NCBI GenBank assembly: GCA_900551295.1
Contig: URVJ01000008.1
Location: 34,564 to 98,563, forward strand
Reading direction: 5' to 3'
Source of the DNA: an uncultured Eubacteriales bacterium
GTDB lineage: Bacteria; Bacillota; Clostridia; Oscillospirales; CAG-382
Length of the DNA stretch: 64,000 bases
Part shown: in pieces, positions 58,025 through 64,000 of the stretch
How the letters are laid out: every line of letters starts with the position of its first letter
Numbering within the stretch: the first letter of the stretch is position 1
The notes under the pieces: model-generated
Seen by the model: only the letters and a program-made list of their open reading frames with translations
The model's database searches: none
What the model was told of the DNA's origin: nothing
Position numbers and translations under genes: made by a program

Positions 58025-58489
58025 TTACATTTTCTCTCTTTTTGAGTATTTACGCAACATTTCCGATATAGCACCAAAGTATTTTTCGTTGATGCTATAC
58101 AAAACGGTTCGTCCCTGATTGCGTGCTTTAACCATGCGAACGCGCATCATCATGGTCAAATGATAGTAAGCCGTGGAGCCGGTAAAGCTCAAAAGGCGTT
58201 CAAGGTCTTTAATGGTGATCTCTTCACGTTCCAGCATTAAATCGAGAATAGCGATTCTGTTCTGTTCGGTGAGCACATCTCCGAGTTCTTTTAAAGATGG
58301 GAGTCCTTTTTGCGCATTGTAGCTGATTATGCTTTCCTTATAATCATATCCCAGAAGTAATATAGGAGTCTCTTTGCAATACATAAAGTTAAAACAATTC
58401 TTATTGATGAGACAAACCGACACAAAAATGCTTTCACATTCTTTTTCTAAAAATTCAATTTTGTAAAAGGAGCATAAATCTTTCTTCAA
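58025..58489 (-). CDS. ArsR-like winged-helix regulator, possibly N-terminally truncated
   Basis: Residues about 70-150 form an ArsR-type winged helix (LGDVLTEQNRIAILDLMLEREEITIKDLERLLSFTGSTAYYHLTMMMRVRMVKARNQGRTVLYSI). The first 65 residues do not match a known sensor. The only start in frame is TTG 58489 without a clear ribosome site, and the sequence upstream begins the mobilization module, so the true N-terminus may have been removed by insertion. No metal-binding Cys set typical of ArsR sensors is obvious. Confidence 0.7.
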   Translation of the reverse strand: MKKDLCSFYKIEFLEKECESIFVSVCLINKNCFNFMYCKETPILLLGYDYKESIISYNAQKGLPSLKELGDVLTEQNRIAILDLMLEREEITIKDLERLLSFTGSTAYYHLTMMMRVRMVKARNQGRTVLYSINEKYFGAISEMLRKYSKREKM

Positions 58490-58553
58490 CGAATCAAAAC
58501 TTATATCGTTCTGGTGTTGCTCCTAATACCCCAATGCAGAAAGGAGAATTTTT

Positions 58554-58913
58554 ATGCGAGCAAGGAACAACAGAATTATGCTTCGGCTCAGTGATAAGGA
58601 ATATGAGAGTTTAATAAAATCATCTGAAAAAGTGGGTGTTCCGAGAGAAGTATATTTAAGAATGCTGATTATGGGAACAACTCCGAAAGAAAAACCAACG
58701 GCAGATTTTTATAATATGACACGGGAACTTAATGCAATCGGAAACAGCCTAAATCAGATTGCAAAGGTCGCAAATTCAAAAGGCTTTATCAATGTTAAAG
58801 CTTATGAAGAAAATGTTCGGAAGTTAAACGGCTTTATTATAAAAATCAGCAAGGCTGTTTTCACATCTGAAAGGAGGGATGACAAATGGCTACTACAAGA
58901 ATTTGGTCTATAA
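58554..58913 (+). CDS. mobC: MobC-like plasmid mobilization relaxosome protein
   Basis: A 119-aa protein with an N-terminal ribbon-helix-helix (NRIMLRLSDKEYESLIKSSEKVGVPREVYLRMLIMG) and the MobC signature NMTRELNAIGNSLNQIAKVAN. It helps the relaxase bind and open the oriT. AAAGGAG precedes the ATG. Its 3' end overlaps the relaxase start by 28 bp, the normal arrangement. An oriT would be expected just upstream (58490-58553). Confidence 0.9.
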   Translation: MRARNNRIMLRLSDKEYESLIKSSEKVGVPREVYLRMLIMGTTPKEKPTADFYNMTRELNAIGNSLNQIAKVANSKGFINVKAYEENVRKLNGFIIKISKAVFTSERRDDKWLLQEFGL

Positions 58914-60202
58914 AAGGCAGGCTTGACAGCGTGATAAATTATGTTACAAATCAGGAAAAGACAGACGGCAACAGATATACCGATACGGAGCTTCAAGCTT
59001 TGACGGATGTAATAGATTATGCTGAAGACGGAGCAAAGACGCATAATAAGGTTTATGTTTCGGGGATAAATCTATCCCCGGACATTGCCCGTGACCAAAT
59101 GGTTATGACAAAACTGCAATTCGGAAAAACAGATAAAATTTTAGCCTATCACGGCTATCAGAGCTTTTTGCCGGGCGGGGTCACGCCCGATATGGCACAT
59201 GAAATCGGAATTAAGCTTGCAGAGCGTCTGTGGGGCAATAGATTCCAAGTGCTTGTTACAACACACCTTGACCACGAACATATTCACAACCACTTTTGCC
59301 TGAACTCCGTTTCATTTGTTGATGGAAAGAAATTCAGAGGCGGCAGAAAGGCATATTGGATTATGCGAGCAGAGTCGGATAAAATATGTGCAGAATACGG
59401 CTTGTCTGTAATTAAAAATCCCGGCAAGGGTAAAAACTATGCAGAATGGAAAGCCGAGCAGGAAAGCAGACCTACCGTCAGAGGACAGATAAAAGACGAA
59501 CTCGATGAAATTATCAAGTGTTCATATACATATGAGCAGTTTTGGAGAATACTGAAACAACGAGGGTATGAGGTTAAGACTACGGGCAAATACATAGCGT
59601 TGAAACCGGCATTTTCCCAAAGACATATACGGCTTAAATCACTCGGCAAGAATTACAGTGAGGAAGCAATAAGACAGCGAATTATAGCAGCAAGAAACGG
59701 CATACGGAGTTTGGATAAGCCTATAGCGGACTATAACGCTTGGCTTAATAAATACGAGCCAACAAAGCTACACGGATTTAAGGCGTTGTATTATCATTAC
59801 CTATATCTGTTCGGCAAAATACGAAAAAAGGAAACGCCACAGAGAGTATCATTTTATATGCGTGAGGAGCTAATAAAATTTGAGCGTTATCAAAAACAGT
59901 TTCATTTCTTGATTGAGAATAATATTGAAACTACAGAGCAGTTAATCGGTTTTAAGAAAAATACCGAAAAGAATATATCAGATTTGGTATTTCAACGGGG
60001 CAAATTATATGATAAAAACAGCTCAAAGGCAGAAATTAAGACTATAAATTCAAAACTACAAAAACTTCGCAAGGATGTGCGGATGTGTAACAATATTTTT
60101 AAAGATATTGAAACAATACGGAATCATCAAAATTATGTAATCTGGGTTGAACAAGAAGCCGAAAAGGATAAAAAAAGACGATATTTAGGCAAGGAAAGAT
60201 AA
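58886..60202 (+). CDS. mobA: MOBP-type relaxase/mobilization nuclease
   Basis: A 438-aa relaxase that nicks oriT and leads DNA transfer. The metal-binding histidine motif is HLDHEHIHNHFCLNSVSF (first His about residue 127), preceded by QVLVTT, and the family start is TRIWSIKGRLDSVINYVTN. The second half is charged and helical. The gene seems intact. No VirD4 coupling protein or type IV secretion gene is in the window, so the unit could at most be mobilised by another element. Confidence 0.93.
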   Translation: MATTRIWSIKGRLDSVINYVTNQEKTDGNRYTDTELQALTDVIDYAEDGAKTHNKVYVSGINLSPDIARDQMVMTKLQFGKTDKILAYHGYQSFLPGGVTPDMAHEIGIKLAERLWGNRFQVLVTTHLDHEHIHNHFCLNSVSFVDGKKFRGGRKAYWIMRAESDKICAEYGLSVIKNPGKGKNYAEWKAEQESRPTVRGQIKDELDEIIKCSYTYEQFWRILKQRGYEVKTTGKYIALKPAFSQRHIRLKSLGKNYSEEAIRQRIIAARNGIRSLDKPIADYNAWLNKYEPTKLHGFKALYYHYLYLFGKIRKKETPQRVSFYMREELIKFERYQKQFHFLIENNIETTEQLIGFKKNTEKNISDLVFQRGKLYDKNSSKAEIKTINSKLQKLRKDVRMCNNIFKDIETIRNHQNYVIWVEQEAEKDKKRRYLGKER

Positions 60203-60286
60203 ATATATGTTAAGAATAAAATTCTATTTGGTGCTGTGCGTAAAAACATTTTTTTGCAACAGTTAGACTAAATCTGTTCTAAAATG

Positions 60287-60315
60287 TTGACTATCGGGTA
60301 ATAATATGTTATAAT
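60287..60315 (+). promoter_or_regulatory. Sigma-A promoter of the DUF4143 ATPase gene
   Basis: TTGACT (60287-60292), 17-bp spacer, TATAAT (60310-60315). Confidence 0.83.
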
Positions 60316-60361
60316 TAGACTATAGAAATCTGTAATATCGACTAAAAATGGAGTGGATGAT

Positions 60362-61615
60362 ATGGAAATTAAACGAGATTTATATTTAAACAAATTGATA
60401 AAACGAGAGTGTAATGGTTTGGTTAAGGTGGTAACCGGCATAAGAAGATGCGGTAAATCGTATTTGCTTTTTCATTTGTATCACGATTATTTGCTTAATA
60501 AAGGAATTAGTGAAGACCATCTTATAGAAATTGCTCTTGACGATATAATGAATGAGGAACTCAGAGAGCCGAAAGTATTGTATAATCATATAAAGGAACA
60601 GATTAAAGATAAAGAACAATACTACCTTTTTCTTGATGAAATACAATATGTCGGAGATTTTTCGGATTTGGTAAACGGACTATCTCATATTAGAAATTTG
60701 GATGTATATATAACGGGAAGTAACTCTAAATTTTTGTCGAGTGATATTCTTACGGAATTTAGAGGCAGAGGGGATGAAATACACGTTAATCCTCTTTCTT
60801 TTGCTGAGTACAATTCAGTATATGACGGCAGTGTGTCTCAAGCGTGGAAAGACTATTATACCTATGGCGGACTTCCCCTCATTCTGACCCGTGAAGATGA
60901 TGAAATGAAAGCGGAATATCTTTCGTCTTTATTAAAAAAGGTTTATATCAGCGATATTGTTGACAGAAACAAAATCCGTAATGAAAGCGAGCTTGAAGAA
61001 TTAGTTAATATCCTTGCATCATCTGTTGGCTCACTTACCAATCCTGCCAAGCTCAGCAGAACTTTCAGAAGTGTTAAAAACAGTAAAATCACCGAAAAAA
61101 CCATAAAAAAATATTTGGGTTATCTTACAGATGCATTTTTGATAGATAAGGCAGTCAGATATGATGTAAAAGGTAAAAAGTATATTGAAACACCTTCAAA
61201 ATATTATTTTACTGACATCGGCATAAGAAACGCACAGCTTAATTTTAGACAACAAGAAGAAAACCACATTATGGAAAACATAATATTTAATGAACTTAAA
61301 ATAAGAGGCTATCGTGTGGATGTCGGAGTTGTAGAAATAGTCGAAACCAATGATGAGGGTAAAAAGGTACAAAAGGGACTGGAAATAGATTTTATTGCAA
61401 CAAAAGGCAACAACAAGTATTACATCCAATCAGCTTTTGATATGCCGAATGAAGCAAAAGAAAAGCAAGAAAAGAAATCCTTGTTAAAAACAAAAGATTC
61501 CTTCAAAAAAATTATTGTCGTAAAAGATGATATTAAACTTAAACGTGATGATAGCGGCATTACCACTATGGGCATATTTGACTTTTTGCTTAACGAAAAC
61601 AGTTTGGATATGTAA
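60362..61615 (+). CDS. AAA ATPase with DUF4143 C-terminal domain
   Basis: A 417-aa protein with an N-terminal AAA_14 domain: Walker A GIRRCGKSYLL (Lys about residue 32), Walker B YYLFLDEIQYV, sensor-like YITGSNSKFLSS and RGRGDEIHVNPLSFAEY, followed by DUF4143 (about 190-330). The C-terminal part resembles a nuclease-like fold (KGLEIDFIATKGNNKYYIQ). Such proteins are widespread in anaerobes, and their role is unknown. ATG 60362 has GGAG 8 nt upstream. It is AT-rich like its neighbours. Confidence 0.9.
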   Translation: MEIKRDLYLNKLIKRECNGLVKVVTGIRRCGKSYLLFHLYHDYLLNKGISEDHLIEIALDDIMNEELREPKVLYNHIKEQIKDKEQYYLFLDEIQYVGDFSDLVNGLSHIRNLDVYITGSNSKFLSSDILTEFRGRGDEIHVNPLSFAEYNSVYDGSVSQAWKDYYTYGGLPLILTREDDEMKAEYLSSLLKKVYISDIVDRNKIRNESELEELVNILASSVGSLTNPAKLSRTFRSVKNSKITEKTIKKYLGYLTDAFLIDKAVRYDVKGKKYIETPSKYYFTDIGIRNAQLNFRQQEENHIMENIIFNELKIRGYRVDVGVVEIVETNDEGKKVQKGLEIDFIATKGNNKYYIQSAFDMPNEAKEKQEKKSLLKTKDSFKKIIVVKDDIKLKRDDSGITTMGIFDFLLNENSLDM

Positions 61616-61631
61616 GAGACGGGACTGACAT

Positions 61632-62402
61632 ATGAGAAAGATTAAAGAATTTATAAAATCAACATGTATATCCAGCAGAATACTTTTTGCAGTTTGGTTT
61701 TTCTTTGTATTATTTATAAAATCAGCAGAGCGGAGTAAGATGCTTACCATGTTTGAAATGGGTGTTGTGTTTTTGTTGCCGGCTATTATGACTGAACTAA
61801 GGCGAAATCCTGTTTTTTCGGATTATAATATCAAGTGTATCAATATATTTAAAAATACAAAAATTGCAAGTAGGGTTTTAATTTATTTTTGGCTAACCTT
61901 TGCTGTGTTGGGCGGTATAAGTATAGAGAGTTTTATATATTCTTCAATATTATTTTTATTGCCGACATTAATCATAGAATGTAACAAAAATCCGATTATA
62001 AAAAGAAATGATGCCAAAATCGCAGCAGAACACAGTAATAAGATAGAATTAACTAAAAATAATATGGCAAGTAATGATTTAAAAAATAAAATTACAGACC
62101 AAACCCCGGACTTTGATGTGGAAGAGACTGAGGAGCAAGTGCATCCGATTTCTCAAAAGCGAGAGGAATATTCAGAAATTTGTGCAAAATTTTCGGATGT
62201 TGATATTCCCGGTGAGGAAGAACATACTCAACCCATACCACAGATGAATTTTGAACCTGTCAAAAAGGAAGAACATACTGCTCCGAACGATAAATTTGAA
62301 ATTCACTTTGATTATGAATCGTTATATCAACCTGCTGATTTTGTAAAGGATATGAAACAGTTTGAGCATAGTCAAGACGATAGAACCATACGCCACGACT
62401 GA
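61632..62402 (+). CDS. Hypothetical membrane protein with acidic C-terminal tail
   Basis: A 256-aa protein of unknown function. Residues 1 to about 125 contain four hydrophobic segments in two similar pairs (SSRILFAVWFFFVLF and SRVLIYFWLTFAVLG; VVFLLPAIMTELRRNPV and ILFLLPTLIIECNKNPI), an internal duplication. The rest is polar and rich in Glu, with HPISQK/TQPIPQ-like pieces. It lies 16 bp after the DUF4143 gene and may be co-transcribed. It ends at the border of an hsdM fragment, so the C-terminus could be altered. Confidence 0.65.
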   Translation: MRKIKEFIKSTCISSRILFAVWFFFVLFIKSAERSKMLTMFEMGVVFLLPAIMTELRRNPVFSDYNIKCINIFKNTKIASRVLIYFWLTFAVLGGISIESFIYSSILFLLPTLIIECNKNPIIKRNDAKIAAEHSNKIELTKNNMASNDLKNKITDQTPDFDVEETEEQVHPISQKREEYSEICAKFSDVDIPGEEEHTQPIPQMNFEPVKKEEHTAPNDKFEIHFDYESLYQPADFVKDMKQFEHSQDDRTIRHD

Positions 62403-62985
62403 CAACACCTTTTTTGAAGAACAAAAGATTGGTGTTGACGCTCGCATACGGTTTGAACACCTGCGGCAAACGGATAATCGTATGTAATCCGTATTCTTTC
62501 AAAAGCTTCTCTTTGATCGTATTTTTCACACCATCTCCGAACATAAATCCGTCGGGCAGAACAACACCGGCTCTGCCTCCGTCTTTCAGCAGATTCATGA
62601 TCAGTGCCATAAAAAGGTCGGCAGTTTCACTTGTCTGAAATTCGCTCGGGAAATTCTGCTTTACTGCCGCGTCTTCCGCTCCGCCGAAAGGAGGATTTGC
62701 TACGATCACATCTACACGATCTTTTGCGGTATAATCGGAAAGAGGGCGGTTGAGCGAATTGATATGTTTAATCTTCGGGATTTCAATATCATGCAGAATC
62801 AAGTTGGTCATGGCAAGCAGATACGGAAGCGGTTTTTTCTCCCAACCGTTGATAGAGGTTTGCAGAGTTTCAAATTCTTCAACTGTTTTTGCGCTGCCGA
62901 TATGTGCAATGGTACTTGTAAGGAATCCGCCGGTACCGCAAGCAGGGTCGATAAAGACGCTGTCTTTGATACAAACAGAAAAAGC
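62403..62985 (-). pseudogene. hsdM: Type I restriction-modification methylase (HsdM), internal fragment
   Basis: The minus strand encodes VFIDPACGTGGFLTSTIAHIG (SAM-binding motif I) through DVIVANPPFGGAEDAAV (catalytic NPPF) to NTNLLFFKKG. The N-terminal helical domain and the C-terminus are missing, and the ends run into unrelated sequence near 62985 and 62403. It has the catalytic core but lacks a start region, so it is a remnant. Confidence 0.8.
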
Positions 62986-63024
62986 CTTCTCCGGCGCATA
63001 AGTGCTGAAAAAGGCTTGAAATAA

Positions 63025-63077
63025 AGGGCTTTCGAGGTTCCGCTGTGTTTTACAGCAGAGCTTCGGAAGCCCTTTTT
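63025..63077 (+). terminator. Long hairpin terminator in the island
   Basis: AGGGCTTTCG... pairs with ...CTTCGGAAGCCCT, with an inner CTGT/ACAG stem, followed by TTTTT. No intact plus-strand gene precedes it; it probably belonged to a lost mobile-element gene. Confidence 0.65.
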
Positions 63078-63193
63078 CTGTTTATTCGATTGTTGCTGGC
63101 CGGTTCTGTGGCCTATGGAACTTACCCCCTCAAAAACGGCTGCCGGAGGAATAATTAAATAGTGTGGAATAATTAAAATGTTTGCCGCTCCAC

Positions 63194-63820
63194 TTATTCA
63201 CGTACAATAGCACGTTTCACATCTTTGTATTTTTCACGCAGATCCGGTATGTCTACTTTTCTTCCGAGAAGTTCTTGAACCACTCCCCATAAGCCGTTCT
63301 TCTCATCTGGGAATCCGTCCATGTAATCTACAAACGGAAGGCTATTAACGACCAGCGTTTCTCCTTCGATACCACGTCCGGGAACCCCGTACCTTATCAC
63401 AGGCTCCTTACCACTTCGGATATTCTTTCCGAACACAATCGGCTCAGAGACTGGTGCGCCTCCCAAAAGAGTCATGCTGATTGCGATATCGAGGATTTGG
63501 CCATCAAGTTCTATCCATGAGTGATCGAAATAGAGACCCTGCCCGAGCATTTCTCCTATGCATAGCTTGGGAGAATACCCCAGTTCAGAAAGCGCAACAT
63601 ATAAGGCAGAACAGCTTGCATGGCAAGCACCCCACCATTGTTTACGCTTCATATATTCACTCAAATTGCAAAGGACATTTGCGATGTCCTCTTTGTAACC
63701 GGCATTCTGAACAGCAGCCCTAATCAGATCGCCGGTACTCATGGATTCCTTCAAAAGACAGCAATGCTTATATTTCTTTCCGCTACCACATGGGCATGGG
63801 TCATTTCGTCCGATTTTCAT
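63194..63820 (-). CDS. SEC-C motif protein with a putative transglutaminase-like Cys-His domain
   Basis: A 208-aa protein. Residues about 3-25 are a SEC-C zinc motif (RNDPCPCGSGKKYKHCC). Further on, WWGACHASCSALYVALSELGYSP and DHSWIELDGQILDIAI have the Cys...His-[SA]-W...Asp pattern of transglutaminase-like or papain-like folds. SEC-C motifs bring proteins to ribosomes, SecB or metals; the domain pairing suggests an enzyme or adaptor of unknown substrate. It starts 6 bp after the stop of the preceding gene and is probably coupled to it. It is less AT-rich than the mobilization genes. Confidence 0.75.
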   Translation of the reverse strand: MKIGRNDPCPCGSGKKYKHCCLLKESMSTGDLIRAAVQNAGYKEDIANVLCNLSEYMKRKQWWGACHASCSALYVALSELGYSPKLCIGEMLGQGLYFDHSWIELDGQILDIAISMTLLGGAPVSEPIVFGKNIRSGKEPVIRYGVPGRGIEGETLVVNSLPFVDYMDGFPDEKNGLWGVVQELLGRKVDIPDLREKYKDVKRAIVRE

Positions 63821-63826
63821 TCGTGA

Positions 63827-64000
63827 TCACTCAACATTCTTCTTCAACTGTTCAAATGCAGCTTTAATTTTTGCCGCCATCAGCTTTCTGCGCTCAATCA
63901 GGAAGTCCTCATAAGGCATATTCTCCCAACCGTACGGCAGTGCGTTTTCTTCTTCCATACGCTGGATTTCTTCAGGGCTGCGGCCCTCACAAACAACAGG
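63827..64000 (-). CDS. Unidentified protein, 3' end only
   Basis: The last 57 codons of a gene entering from the right edge. The tail reads EEENALPYGWENMPYEDFLIERRKLMAAKIKAAFEQLKKNVE: charged and helical, resembling the ends of some DUF262/GmrSD-type restriction proteins, but this is a weak guess. It stops 6 bp before the SEC-C gene, so the two are likely an operon. Confidence 0.6.
   Translation of the reverse strand, partial: PVVCEGRSPEEIQRMEEENALPYGWENMPYEDFLIERRKLMAAKIKAAFEQLKKNVE

Noticed and set aside
62260..62402. Extension of the hsdM fragment into the end of the membrane protein gene
   Set aside because: After FFKKG the minus frame no longer resembles HsdM and is antisense to the acidic tail of the membrane protein.
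1..64000. CRISPR array, rRNA or tRNA genes
   Set aside because: No regularly spaced repeats and no T-arm consensus or rRNA signature were found on either strand; a tRNAscan run would settle the tRNA question.

Overview
The window reads as chromosome of a Bacillota bacterium of class Clostridia, probably a gut or rumen anaerobe related to Oscillospiraceae or Ruminococcaceae. The basis is T-box-controlled tRNA synthetase genes, sigma-A promoters with 17-bp spacers, strong AGGAGG ribosome sites, a V-type ATPase operon, a glnA-ANTAR pair, a tRNA-dependent Asn/Gln amidation operon and very large secreted carbohydrate-active proteins. No rRNA, tRNA or CRISPR array was found.

Layout. 1-5.7 kb (leftward): pheT (cut by the window edge) and pheS behind a T-box, a small protein, then ligA. 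5.8-12.4 kb (rightward): a membrane-anchored LRR-like acidic protein, then a T-box leader with an apparent asparagine specifier driving an AspRS-GatC fusion, gatA and gatB. 12.4-20 kb (mostly leftward): a long structured non-coding element, a SanA/YdcF-like protein, a sugar isomerase-like TIM barrel, alaS, an NlpC/P60 peptidase, ppa, and pnuC behind a leader with a terminator hairpin. 20-29.8 kb: a 2893-residue secreted GH2 beta-galactosidase with a divergent AraC regulator. 29.8-39.8 kb (leftward): the V-type ATPase operon, with a second copy of the structured element between ntpI and ntpK and a YgjP-type metalloprotein coupled at its end. 40-43.9 kb (rightward): glutamine synthetase plus ANTAR antiterminator, a leaderless GH16, a divergent pyrophosphatase and a Nudix hydrolase. 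44-52 kb (leftward): two modular secreted proteins, each followed at once by an unlisted gene for a peptide of about 40 residues, flanking an AraC regulator and an N-acetylhexosamine 1-kinase-like gene. 52.4-54.3 kb: guaA. From 54.3 kb to the end: an AT-richer accessory island of mobile-element debris (truncated XRE regulator, integrase C-terminus, truncated ATPase, TnpV, MobC, relaxase, hsdM fragment) with cargo genes.

How it fits together. The synthetase and amidotransferase operons appear to sense uncharged tRNAs, tRNA-Phe for pheST and apparently tRNA-Asn for aspS-gatCAB, which suggests Asn-tRNA is made by transamidation. The beta-galactosidase, the NahK-like kinase and the two AraC regulators suggest growth on Gal-HexNAc glycans such as mucin cores. 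Three secreted proteins share an unrecognised C-terminal domain, and two are paired with short peptides; this is the strongest candidate for something undescribed. A second is a structured intergenic element of about 0.65 kb in two full copies with compensatory base changes, always placed just after the stop codon of a leftward gene.
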